Origin: CAG-791 sp963629395
GTDB lineage: Bacteria > Bacillota > Clostridia > Lachnospirales > Lachnospiraceae
Assembly (NCBI GenBank): GCA_963629395.1
Contig: CAVGIV010000002.1
Location: forward strand, 1 to 64,000
Reading direction: 5' to 3'
Length of the DNA: 64,000 bases
Shown here piece after piece: positions 42,639-50,904 of the stretch. The notes below the pieces were generated by a model that had not been told where the DNA came from, did not search any database, and was given only the letters and a program-made list of their open reading frames with translations. Position numbers and translations under genes: made by a program. How positions within the stretch are numbered: position 1 is the stretch's first letter; the number at the start of each line of letters is the position of its first letter.

Positions 42639-43385
42639 CTACTGCAGCACCTTGGAAAGGAAATCCTGCAGGCGCTGATTCTGCGGATGCGCAAAAAACT
42701 CCTCCGGCGTATTCTCCTCTTTGATCACACCCTCGTCAATGAAGATTACCTTGGAGGCCACCTGTCTGGCAAAGGCCATCTCATGCGTTACCACAACCAT
42801 CGTCATGCCGGATTCGGCAAGCTCTGTCATAACCTGCAGAACCTCCCCGACCATTTCCGGATCCAGTGCTGATGTCGGCTCATCGAACAGCATCACTTCC
42901 GGATTCATCGCCAGTGCACGGCAAATCGCAATTCGCTGCTGCTGACCGCCGGAGAGAGAATACGGGTACACATCCGCCTTATCCTCCAGATTCACGCGGC
43001 GAAGGAGCTGGAGCGCCTTTTCCTGTGCCTCTTCCTTCGACATGATTCCGAGCTTGGTGGGTGCTAAGATGATATTGTTCATGATGGTCAGATTATGGAA
43101 CAGGTTAAAATGCTGGAATACCATTCCCATCTTCTGCCTCACCTTGTTGATGTCTGTATGCGGACTGTTCACCTGAATATCATCCATCCAGATTTCTCCG
43201 CTCGTAGGCACCTCCAAAAGGTTCATGCAGCGAAGAAACGTGGACTTTCCGCAGCCGGAGGGGCCGACCAGTACGATCTTCTCACCTTTTTCAATTTCAT
43301 AGTTGATCCCGCGAAGCACCTGATTGTCTCCGAAGGTCTTTTTCAGATCCTTTACGCGGATCATTGCCTTTTTATCCTCTGCCAT
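42639..43385 (-). CDS. Polar amino acid ABC transporter ATP-binding protein
   Basis: 248 residues: Walker A GPSGCGKST at 41-49, LSGGQQQRIAICRAL, LFDEPTSALDPEM and VTHEMAFARQV. It belongs to the GlnQ/HisP group. It is encoded after its permease, whose end it nearly abuts; the chosen ATG (MAEDKK) has GGGGAG upstream, while an ATG or TTG about ten codons earlier overlaps the permease stop. It probably works only with the permease and binding protein of this operon. The carried amino acid is unknown; histidine is possible given adjacent hisC but unproven. Confidence 0.93.
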   Translation of the reverse strand: MAEDKKAMIRVKDLKKTFGDNQVLRGINYEIEKGEKIVLVGPSGCGKSTFLRCMNLLEVPTSGEIWMDDIQVNSPHTDINKVRQKMGMVFQHFNLFHNLTIMNNIILAPTKLGIMSKEEAQEKALQLLRRVNLEDKADVYPYSLSGGQQQRIAICRALAMNPEVMLFDEPTSALDPEMVGEVLQVMTELAESGMTMVVVTHEMAFARQVASKVIFIDEGVIKEENTPEEFFAHPQNQRLQDFLSKVLQ

Positions 43386-43411
43386 TTGCGTTTCTCCCCT
43401 TCTCCCGTCCA

Positions 43412-44116
43412 TCAATGCCGGTCACGCTGCCGCCTGTCGCTGGCACGGAGCTTATTTTCCCATATTCCGAAGAAGAAGCTCAGAATTTTCACAACAACAA
43501 AATACATAACTGCTGCTCCCAGAAGCGGCATCATGTACTCATAGGTTGCCGAGGATACCTGATCCGATGCGTGGGTGAGCTCAGAAAGTCCCACGGCTCC
43601 CGCAATCGAGGTTTCCTTCAGCAGGGTGATAAATTCATTCAATAGAGACGGGAAGCAGTTCTTGAATGCCTGCGGGAGAATGACCGCCATCATCGTCTGC
43701 AGCTTGGAAAGTCCTAGGGACCGCCCGGCCTCCATCTGTCCGCCGTCCACAGACTGAATGCCGCCGCGAATAATCTCCGCCACATAAGCGCCCGAATTGA
43801 TGCCAAAGGCCATCGTTGCCACCAGGATCTTATTCTTCGAGGCCGCCATAATGACATTCCACATGATCAGAAGCTGAATCATCGTCGGTGTTCCGCGAAT
43901 GACATCAATATAAACATACGCAATGCGGGAAACAATCGTTCGCCTTCCGTTCTCTGTCCGCTGCATGTTTAAAAGGCATGCCAGCGTTCCCAGCGCAAGT
44001 CCCAGGCACGCCGCCAGAAGAGTCACCTCAATGGTATTCCCAAGGCCCTTTACATACAGCAGCCAACGGTCATTCTTAATAAATGCTTTAAAAAACTGAT
44101 TGGCAAGTTCTGACAT
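43412..44116 (-). CDS. Polar amino acid ABC transporter permease
   Basis: 234 residues, about five membrane helices, with the typical GLGNTIEVTLLAACLG start, DVIRGTPTMIQL, and the EAA loop MEAGRSLGLSKLQTMMAVIL. It pairs with the ATPase at 42639. Start placed at MSELANQF. A long attenuating hairpin separates it from the binding-protein gene upstream. Confidence 0.92.
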   Translation of the reverse strand: MSELANQFFKAFIKNDRWLLYVKGLGNTIEVTLLAACLGLALGTLACLLNMQRTENGRRTIVSRIAYVYIDVIRGTPTMIQLLIMWNVIMAASKNKILVATMAFGINSGAYVAEIIRGGIQSVDGGQMEAGRSLGLSKLQTMMAVILPQAFKNCFPSLLNEFITLLKETSIAGAVGLSELTHASDQVSSATYEYMMPLLGAAVMYFVVVKILSFFFGIWENKLRASDRRQRDRH

Positions 44117-44247
44117 ACAATCGTTCCCCTCTGTCCTTTTTAATGCCGCTGCCCTGCACTGCATCTGTACAAGGCCGCTGCAGCGCATCTTGTTCGCTCA
44201 TACAATGCGCAGCATCTCTTTATTCTACCCTTGACGCCCTGATTTTG

Positions 44248-44287
44248 AAAAGAGGGTGCGAAGCTTCTGTGCTTCTCACCCTCTTTT
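44248..44287 (-). terminator. Stem-loop between binding-protein and permease genes
   Basis: Minus-strand AAAAGAGGGTG...CACCCTCTTTT, an 11-bp perfect outer stem with an inner GAAGC/GCTTC stem, ending in T4. It begins about 40 nt after the binding-protein stop, so it should act as a partial terminator that leaves more binding-protein than permease mRNA. Confidence 0.85.
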
Positions 44288-44328
44288 GCATGTCTGTTTA
44301 CAAATCAGGAACTGATAATTTTAGCTCG

Positions 44329-45267
44329 TTACTCTGCCTCGTAGCTGTTGATATACAGCTCCAGAAGCTGATCGTAGGTTCCGTCTGCCTTCATATCTGC
44401 CAGTGCGCTGTTGATGGCATTCAGCATAACCTCATCATCCTTGGGCATTGCGATGCCGTACTGCTCTACATCAAAGTCAAATACAGAACCCTCTACCAGC
44501 TGCAGCTCATCCGGATACTGAGCAACAAACGCCTCGCCCGGAACCTGATCGATAACAACTGCATCGTCCTTGCCGTTTACCAGATCAAGAACTGCCTGAT
44601 TGAAGCTCTTTACAGAAACAACTGCACTGTCATTGATTCCGCGCGCAACGGTCTCGCCGGTTGTTCCTGCCTGCACACCGATTGCCGATGCTGCTGCCAG
44701 ATCCTCTGCGGTCTTGATGGCGGAATCCTTCGGGAGAAGAACAGCCTGAGTTGCATCGTAGTAAGAATCCGAGAAGTTAACGGCTTCCTTTCTCTCATCG
44801 GTGATGGTCATGCCGGTTGCGCCGCAGTCAATCTTGGTGCCGATTGCAGCAACGATGCCGTCAAAATCCATATCCTCGATGACAACATTAACGCCAAGGC
44901 GCTTGCCGATTTCATTCATCATTGCTACGTCGAAGCCGGTTGCATTGCTCTCGTTGGATGTAATGGCCTCGAAATCATCCGTGCCGTCTCCTACATACTC
45001 AAACGGAGGGAAGGTTGCATTCAGACCAACGGTAAGCTCTCCGTCCGAAAGATACTTGGAACCGGAAAGATCAATTGCATCGGAAGCGGCCTCTGTCGTC
45101 GCCTCTGCGACCTCAGTAGATGCCTCCTCAGCGGCCTCGGTTGTCGCCTCTGCTGCTGCCTCGGTGGATGCCTCTGCAGAAGCTGCTGTATCAGAAGAGC
45201 TGCTGCCGCAGGCTGCAAGCCCCAGTGCCATTGTACCAACAAGTAATGCTGCGATTGTCTTCTTCAT
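44329..45267 (-). CDS. Polar amino acid ABC transporter substrate-binding lipoprotein
   Basis: 312 residues. Signal peptide with lipobox LAAC (Cys20), then a 40-odd residue repetitive Ala/Glu/Thr/Ser linker, then the binding domain starting SDGELTVGLNATFPPFEYVG with GFDVAMMNEIGKRLG and DGIVAAIGTKIDCGATGMTITDER-type lobes. It captures a polar amino acid outside the cell. First gene of an operon with permease, ATPase and hisC. A promoter lies about 140 bp upstream and a GGAGGA ribosome site precedes the ATG. Confidence 0.94.
   Translation of the reverse strand: MKKTIAALLVGTMALGLAACGSSSSDTAASAEASTEAAAEATTEAAEEASTEVAEATTEAASDAIDLSGSKYLSDGELTVGLNATFPPFEYVGDGTDDFEAITSNESNATGFDVAMMNEIGKRLGVNVVIEDMDFDGIVAAIGTKIDCGATGMTITDERKEAVNFSDSYYDATQAVLLPKDSAIKTAEDLAAASAIGVQAGTTGETVARGINDSAVVSVKSFNQAVLDLVNGKDDAVVIDQVPGEAFVAQYPDELQLVEGSVFDFDVEQYGIAMPKDDEVMLNAINSALADMKADGTYDQLLELYINSYEAE
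45082..45183 (+). repeat. Degenerate repeat encoding the acidic linker of the binding lipoprotein
   Basis: Within the lipoprotein gene, codons for residues 29-62 form imperfect repeats with unit about 8 residues (ASTEAAAE, ATTEAAEE, ASTEVAE, ATTEAAS). The DNA shows repeated GCCTC(T/G)G on the plus strand. Such stretches expand and contract by slippage. Confidence 0.7.
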
Positions 45268-45414
45268 AATAGTAAATCCTCCTCTTTACAAATCACATGA
45301 CCATCCCTAAATCGCATCTCATGTCCGTCAATACGAGGCTACGATGTGCGACCAAAGCACATTCCTTTCATGCATTTAACATGCGTAATACGTGCCTTTT
45401 GAATAGTCATGCCT

Positions 45415-45443
45415 ATAATAGGGAGTTTTATTCAATGTTACAA
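45415..45443 (-). promoter_or_regulatory. Predicted promoter of the amino acid transporter-hisC operon
   Basis: Minus strand TTGTAA (45438-45443), 17-nt spacer, TATTAT (45415-45420) in an AT-rich region 3' of mgtE. The transcript would have a leader of about 140 nt; I see no named riboswitch fold in it. Confidence 0.65.
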
Positions 45444-45484
45444 TAGATAATGCAACAAATTTTCCTTTTTATTCATTATCTCTT

Positions 45485-46891
45485 TTAGGCATTCAGTCCT
45501 AGCATTTCAATCAGAAGAAGCCACGCCATACCGTAATAGGTCACCACGCCCACCATGTCGGTGATGGTTGTGATCAGCGGTCCGGAGGCAACGGCCGGAT
45601 CTACGCCGATCTGCTTGAAGAACATCGGAATGACTGTTCCTACCAGGGAGGAAATCAGCATCGCCAGGATCAGCGAAATGCCAATGCATCCGGAGATTGC
45701 AAATGCGGCGCCGGGTGCCAGGTGTTTAAACAGCATCAGGTAGATGCCGATTCCCACAAGAGAAAGTGCTCCCAGACAAATGCCGTTGACAAGTCCCACT
45801 CGGGATTCCTTGAAAACAAGGTGTCGTTTTTGTTTGCCGCTAAGCTGCTCATCCATCAGAACCCGGATGGTCACTGCCAAGGACTGCGTTCCCACATTAC
45901 CGGACATATCCAGAATCAGTGACTGGAAAATCATAACAATGGTCAGCTGTGCCACAACGGCTTCGAACAGGCTGACTACGCTTGATACGCACATGCCAAG
46001 GACCAGGAGCAGTACCAGCCAGGGGAGGCGCTTTCTAATACTCTTTGAAAGAGGCTCATCCAGATCCTCCTCATCGGAGAGGCCAGCGAGTCTGGCATAA
46101 TCCTCGCCCATCTCTTCATCCACGACCTCCACAATGTCCTGTGCCGTGATCACGCCCAGGATGCGATTGTCCTCGGACAGCACCGGAATGGATTCCTCGG
46201 AGTATTCCTTCAGCGTCTCCAGACAGTCATCGATCTTCTCATCCGCATATACATACGGATAGGCCGTAGCAATCACATCCTCCAGAGGAGTTCCCTGCCT
46301 TGCAATGATAAGATCCTTCAGATCAATTTCTCCGTAAAAAACACCATTCTCATCCAGCACATAAATTGAAGAAATATTGTCATGCTCTGCCGCCTGCTGC
46401 ACAACCGAGGACATCGCCTCCTTAATGGAAAGACCGGAGGAGAGCGTGACAAAATTGGTTGTCATGCGGGAGCCAATGGTTTCCTCCGAATACGCCGCAA
46501 GACTGCGAAGCCTTGCTCTTGCATCCTCACTCATCAGCTCCATCCACGCCTTCTTGGACGGGGAGTCGGTATTTTTCAGAAGATCGACGGCATCATCCGG
46601 TTCCATCTTCTCCAGAACCTCAGACGCCTTTCTCGGATCCATTTCCTGCAGACAGGTAATGGACTCTTCTTCCTCCAGATGCTCCACAACGTCTGCCAGA
46701 AAGCCACTGCCAAGAAGACGGAAGAGCGCCTCGCGTTCCTTTTTCGTCAAGGCCGGAATTGCAGAAGCAATGTCGTTCTCGTGGTAATCCTCCAGCTTAT
46801 CCTGTATTACCTTCGGAGAATTCTTGCTTCGAATAATCTGAAGAATGGCTTCCTCGTTCTGTTTCTGCGTATTCAGTTCCTTCACGCTCAT
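45485..46891 (-). CDS. mgtE: Magnesium transporter MgtE
   Basis: 468 residues: N-terminal helical superhelix domain (FRLLGSGFLADVVEHLEEEE), a pair of CBS domains roughly 140-260 that sense Mg2+, and five C-terminal membrane helices with the pore region SGNVGTQSLAV and the PLITTITDMVGV stretch. It imports Mg2+ down its gradient, gated by cytosolic Mg2+. The start is fixed by AAAGGAGGT. A promoter is directly upstream. I see no room for an M-box riboswitch between it and the preceding gene. Confidence 0.95.
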   Translation of the reverse strand: MSVKELNTQKQNEEAILQIIRSKNSPKVIQDKLEDYHENDIASAIPALTKKEREALFRLLGSGFLADVVEHLEEEESITCLQEMDPRKASEVLEKMEPDDAVDLLKNTDSPSKKAWMELMSEDARARLRSLAAYSEETIGSRMTTNFVTLSSGLSIKEAMSSVVQQAAEHDNISSIYVLDENGVFYGEIDLKDLIIARQGTPLEDVIATAYPYVYADEKIDDCLETLKEYSEESIPVLSEDNRILGVITAQDIVEVVDEEMGEDYARLAGLSDEEDLDEPLSKSIRKRLPWLVLLLVLGMCVSSVVSLFEAVVAQLTIVMIFQSLILDMSGNVGTQSLAVTIRVLMDEQLSGKQKRHLVFKESRVGLVNGICLGALSLVGIGIYLMLFKHLAPGAAFAISGCIGISLILAMLISSLVGTVIPMFFKQIGVDPAVASGPLITTITDMVGVVTYYGMAWLLLIEMLGLNA

Positions 46892-46951
46892 GGCGCACCT
46901 CCTTTCACGGACATGCATGTCCGCAGCGATTCTGCCTGTATTGCCACAGCC

Positions 46952-46980
46952 ATACTACGCACCTGGCCCGCCTGAGTCAA
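46952..46980 (-). promoter_or_regulatory. Predicted mgtE promoter
   Basis: Minus strand TTGACT (46975-46980), 17-nt spacer, TAGTAT (46952-46957), 61 bp before the mgtE start. Confidence 0.65.
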
Positions 46981-47044
46981 CGTCAAAGTATGTTAAATGT
47001 TCGCCATAAAACATCCGGCATCACTCTGCACACCAGCCAAGCGA

Positions 47045-48121
47045 CTACTGCGTTTCAAGCAACCGGTTATAATCGTACCCGAGGTAGAACTGCTCCTCCT
47101 CTTCGTAGTATGCGTCCAGATTGTCCCTCGTGATCCGGCCGTCGCCCGCCGCAATCCAGGTTAGAATCCGGCTGTTGATCGCAGGACTGTAATGTCCGGT
47201 ATCCTTGTAGTTGTCCAGATCGAAAATAACCTCTCGGTGGCTCTGGTTAAAGGAGTAGACCTCAATATTGTCTGTCTCCTCCAGCATCATCTGTGTGGCA
47301 AGCTTTTCCGCCTGCACCTGTCTGGACAGGGTACCGTCCGTCTTGAGGCATCCCCACCAGGCTGCAGAATAGGGTGGGAAAAAGTACAGGAAGGTTGTCT
47401 GCGGATGCTCCTTGGCCAGTGTGATCACGTTCTGCTCAAGGTTGTCCCGGAGCGTTTGGATTTCCTCGTCGGAAAGGCTCTCCTGGTCATCTGCTGCCTG
47501 GAAGCTTTCAATTCCCTCCAGTGCCTTTTCTCTGGAGCAGGTATCCTGATAGGAGCTGCCGTACGCATCAAACGATGTGATGCCTCCGGGCTCTCCCCGG
47601 AGCTTTTTCTGGAGCATGGGCAGCAGATAATAGAGCAGCACATCCTTGTTGTACAGATATTTCACATCATTTAAGAGATTATTGTCGTATAGATAGGACG
47701 GGTATTCCCCCATATCCTCCCGCATGGCACCCTTATCCTCCACCAGATGGGAGTAGTCCAGTGCCCGCAGGACGTATTTGATGTCCGAATGGGTTTCAAA
47801 GGCCACCGCCAGATTGTCGTTCACCTCTTTAAAGGTCGCTCCGGGATACGGGAGCTTGACGGAGTCCGTTCCAAAGATCGTATCAAATTCGCTCGTCTTG
47901 AAATTCTCTGTCATACTGGTTCCGGTAATGATCGCATCATACGAAAAGTGCCGCGTAATCCCGTCGTTCTGGCTGCGCTGATCTCCCAGCGTGTAATACC
48001 AGCCCTCCAGCGGACCATGGTAATGAAAAAATGGGTCCAGCCAGACGACCAGTCCGCCGACACACACAAGGAAGCTCGCTATGCAGATGATAAAGGCCCA
48101 AAGCCAGGTTTTTGGTTTCAT
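47045..48121 (-). CDS. SGNH-like membrane-anchored protein paired with MBOAT
   Basis: 358 residues: an N-terminal membrane anchor (about 7-29), then an extracytoplasmic domain. IITGTSMTENF near residue 65 resembles SGNH block I (GxS), and DTGHYSPAINSRI near 310 resembles the catalytic DxxH block. Such proteins partner with MBOATs in O-acylation of glycans (compare AlgI with AlgJ/X, DltB with DltD). The MBOAT gene is 6 bp upstream. Sequence similarity to named families is faint, so the assignment depends on motifs and neighbourhood. Confidence 0.72.
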   Translation of the reverse strand: MKPKTWLWAFIICIASFLVCVGGLVVWLDPFFHYHGPLEGWYYTLGDQRSQNDGITRHFSYDAIITGTSMTENFKTSEFDTIFGTDSVKLPYPGATFKEVNDNLAVAFETHSDIKYVLRALDYSHLVEDKGAMREDMGEYPSYLYDNNLLNDVKYLYNKDVLLYYLLPMLQKKLRGEPGGITSFDAYGSSYQDTCSREKALEGIESFQAADDQESLSDEEIQTLRDNLEQNVITLAKEHPQTTFLYFFPPYSAAWWGCLKTDGTLSRQVQAEKLATQMMLEETDNIEVYSFNQSHREVIFDLDNYKDTGHYSPAINSRILTWIAAGDGRITRDNLDAYYEEEEQFYLGYDYNRLLETQ

Positions 48122-48127
48122 AGATTC

Positions 48128-49627
48128 CTAAAAGTCATTGTACAGGAAGGTCGACACGCCGCTCATGGACAAAAGACACGCAATCAGCATGGCCACCGTC
48201 GCCAGCAGGGCCGCAGCGTTTGTACGATAGCGGCGCTTCTGATTGTTGGGCAGGAGCAGGCACACTGCCATACAGCCGCCGAGGAACAGTGCCGTGCACA
48301 CCGCGCCGACGGCCGCATCCGACGCAGGAAGGTGCAGCAGTGACATCACGCCGCGCACCCCTGTGATATGAAAGCAGCTTGCCAAATCCTGCGAATAGTA
48401 GCCGGACTTATCCACCCGAAGATGCCACCGAAAGCGGAGAAACTCCTGCCAGGAGCTGCTCTGAAACAGCATCCACAGCATGCTGACATAATAAAAGGTT
48501 ATGCACCAGCGAATCGGCAGCCACACCTTCCGGTACAGCTTCCCCAAAAGGCGCTCCGCGACCTGTGCCAGGCCGTGAAAAAGCCCCCACAAAACAAAGG
48601 TCCAGTTTGCCCCGTGCCATAGTCCGCTGATCAGGAATATGACGAGTACGTTCACATAGGTGCGAAGCTTCCCCTTTCGGCTTCCGCCGAGCGGAAAGTA
48701 AATATACTCCCGCAGAAAGTTCGTAAGGCTGATGTGCCATCTGCGCCAGAAATCCGTTACCGTCCCTGCCCGGTACGGCGAATTAAAATTCGCGGAAAGT
48801 GAAATGCCAAGCAGCTTCGAAATTCCGATGGCCATATCCGAATATCCGGAGAAATCCATGTAGATCTGAAGGGTATAGGCCAGCATGACCACCAGGCTGT
48901 CCACATTGGATCGGTACGAAAAATTGGCATAATACTGCGTTACAGCGCTTCCCAGCGGATCTGCCAGCATGACCTTTTTAAAAAGACCGCAGGTGAACAT
49001 CTGAATGCCGCATACAAGCTCCTGCGCGTCCGGATAAAAGCGTTTTGCCTTCCGAAGCTGCGGCAGGAACTCCCGCATGGTAATAATGGGGCCCTGCGTA
49101 ATTTTAGGAAAATAAACCGAGAACAGCACATATTCCCGAAAAGAAACCGGCTCCTCAAATTTGCCGCGGTGGCAGTCCACAATCCAGGAAATCTGCGAGA
49201 ATACAATGAAGCTGATTCCCAGCGGCAGCAGGAGATTCACTAGCGGCAAATCGGTCTTGAATGCCGCATTCATGTTCTCCAGAAAGAAATTGGTATACTT
49301 GAAAATCCCGAGAATCCCGGCGTTCCACACGATGCCGGCTACCATCCAGGCCTTCCTTCCCGCGCGGCGGGACACAAACCAGTTTACAAAGAGCATCACT
49401 CCCAGCATCAGCGGATACCAGACATTGGCCACTCCGTAGAATACAAGCGATGCCGCAATTAAAAACCAGTCCGCCAGATTCCTGCGACTATCGCGGGTGC
49501 ATGTACCACCATCCTGCGCCTGCGCTCCAAAGTCCTGTGCATTGTCTCGCACTCGTCCCAGAAGATAGTAGCCTGCCAGTGTAACCGGCAGAAAGAAAAT
49601 TATGAAATAAAGTGAATTAAACTGCAT
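48128..49627 (-). CDS. MBOAT-family O-acyltransferase (AlgI-like), locus 2
   Basis: 499-residue polytopic protein. The MBOAT pattern is clear: YMDFSGYSDMAIG, FWRRWHISLTNFLREYIYFP and GLWHGANWTFVLWG with the catalytic His. It moves acyl groups to the cell exterior for transfer to a glycan. It overlaps the GT4 gene by 11 bp and is followed 6 bp later by its likely SGNH-type partner, so glycan assembly and acylation in locus 2 are one unit. A paralog lies at 77. Confidence 0.92.
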   Translation of the reverse strand: MQFNSLYFIIFFLPVTLAGYYLLGRVRDNAQDFGAQAQDGGTCTRDSRRNLADWFLIAASLVFYGVANVWYPLMLGVMLFVNWFVSRRAGRKAWMVAGIVWNAGILGIFKYTNFFLENMNAAFKTDLPLVNLLLPLGISFIVFSQISWIVDCHRGKFEEPVSFREYVLFSVYFPKITQGPIITMREFLPQLRKAKRFYPDAQELVCGIQMFTCGLFKKVMLADPLGSAVTQYYANFSYRSNVDSLVVMLAYTLQIYMDFSGYSDMAIGISKLLGISLSANFNSPYRAGTVTDFWRRWHISLTNFLREYIYFPLGGSRKGKLRTYVNVLVIFLISGLWHGANWTFVLWGLFHGLAQVAERLLGKLYRKVWLPIRWCITFYYVSMLWMLFQSSSWQEFLRFRWHLRVDKSGYYSQDLASCFHITGVRGVMSLLHLPASDAAVGAVCTALFLGGCMAVCLLLPNNQKRRYRTNAAALLATVAMLIACLLSMSGVSTFLYNDF

Positions 49628-50852
49628 GATGCCGCATCAAACTCCGCAGATACCGATCCCACTTGCCGTTAATTTGCTCCGGGCTGTAGTACTCCTGCAC
49701 CTTCATCGCTTCCTCGCCCATTCGCCGCGAAAGGTCCGGATCCTCCATCAGCTGCAGCAGGCGCTTTGTCAAAAGTGTCTGCTCCGGGTCTTTGGTTTCC
49801 ACCGGAACCAGAAAGCCGTTGATCCCGTCCCGGATCAAATCCCGCGGCCCGCCGCAGGGACAATCCGTTGATATGCAGGCAAGCCCTGCCCCCATTGCTT
49901 CCAGCAGCGCGTTCGGCATCCCCTCCTCCCGGGAGGGAAGCACGAATACCTGCTTATCTGCGATCTTATCCTGCACGCCGTCCACGATTCCTTCAAAGAC
50001 AACCGCTTCACCTATTCCCAGCTGCAAGACCAGCGCCTCAAAGTCTCCTCGCTTGGGGCCGTCCCCATAAAGGTGAAGCGTATAGTCCGGGTGCTCCTTA
50101 TAGGCCTTGGCAAAGGCGCGAATCAGATAGTCCTGGTTTTTATTCGCATCCAGGCGCCCCACCGAGACCACCGCCTTCTCACGCTCCCCATCGTAGCGGG
50201 GACGAATAAAGTCCGGGTTGATCGCATTGGGAAGAACGACCGCCTTTTTTTGAATCGCCTTCGGGAAAAAGCTTCTCGCATCCTGCGTCTGCAGCACAAT
50301 GCCTGCAGCCTGCCGGAACAATCCGAAGGCAGGAAGGCGAAGCTTCGCCGAGGCATACTCTCTGGAAGGATTGGAACGCACGCTGACCGCCACAGGAATC
50401 CGAAGTCCCCGGCTAGTCAGAATAGCAAAGATGTTGTTATATCCGATGAAGGAGAGGATCACGTCCGGCCTCTCCTGCTTCCATACGGCGCGAAGTCTCC
50501 TAAACCGCGCACAGAATCCATGCACTCTTCCGCGTTCGAGCTCTTCCCTCGGAGGATCGGAATAGATTCTGCGGATTCCTTCCGGGCTTATCGAAACGCT
50601 TCGCTTGTCTCCCCAGGAGACAAGCTCTGTTTCTTCCGCATAGCACTCTCCCGTTTCCGGATTCCACAAACCGTGCGGCAGAGCAAACTCCGGCGGGCGA
50701 AAATAGGTCGTCACCATCGTCACCTGCCATCCGGTGCTGTATAAATACTCCGCCAGATTGGACATCACCCGCTCGGCTCCGCCTTTCTGGAGCGACCCGA
50801 TGTACAGGCAGATATGCGGCTTGCGCTGCGCCTGTTTGGTTTCCTTTTCCAT
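49617..50852 (-). CDS. GT4 family glycosyltransferase
   Basis: 411 residues. N-terminal ICLYIGSLQKGGAERVMSNL, C-terminal VSVGRLDANKNQDYLI and the EX7E in REEGMPNALLEAMGAG, then STDCPCGGPRDLI. It is a retaining GT-B transferase. It strongly resembles the next gene upstream (50905), sharing GGAERV.SNLA and STDCP.G.PR, so the pair looks like a tandem duplication with diverged specificity. Start at MEKETKQAQ. It overlaps the MBOAT gene by 11 bp. Confidence 0.9.
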   Translation of the reverse strand: MEKETKQAQRKPHICLYIGSLQKGGAERVMSNLAEYLYSTGWQVTMVTTYFRPPEFALPHGLWNPETGECYAEETELVSWGDKRSVSISPEGIRRIYSDPPREELERGRVHGFCARFRRLRAVWKQERPDVILSFIGYNNIFAILTSRGLRIPVAVSVRSNPSREYASAKLRLPAFGLFRQAAGIVLQTQDARSFFPKAIQKKAVVLPNAINPDFIRPRYDGEREKAVVSVGRLDANKNQDYLIRAFAKAYKEHPDYTLHLYGDGPKRGDFEALVLQLGIGEAVVFEGIVDGVQDKIADKQVFVLPSREEGMPNALLEAMGAGLACISTDCPCGGPRDLIRDGINGFLVPVETKDPEQTLLTKRLLQLMEDPDLSRRMGEEAMKVQEYYSPEQINGKWDRYLRSLMRHHAV

Positions 50853-50904
50853 TCGGCTTTCTCCCTGTACGGCCGGCTTCTCCGGCCTTAATCGGCAGTG
50901 ATAT

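Noticed and set aside
44143..45246. 367-residue plus-strand open frame rich in Cys and Leu
   Set aside because: Antisense of the amino acid binding lipoprotein; the repetitive linker creates the Cys/Leu pattern. No ribosome site or neighbour supports it.
46892..47044. M-box magnesium riboswitch before mgtE
   Set aside because: The promoter lies about 61 bp from the start, leaving no room for the aptamer, and no conserved M-box segments are seen.
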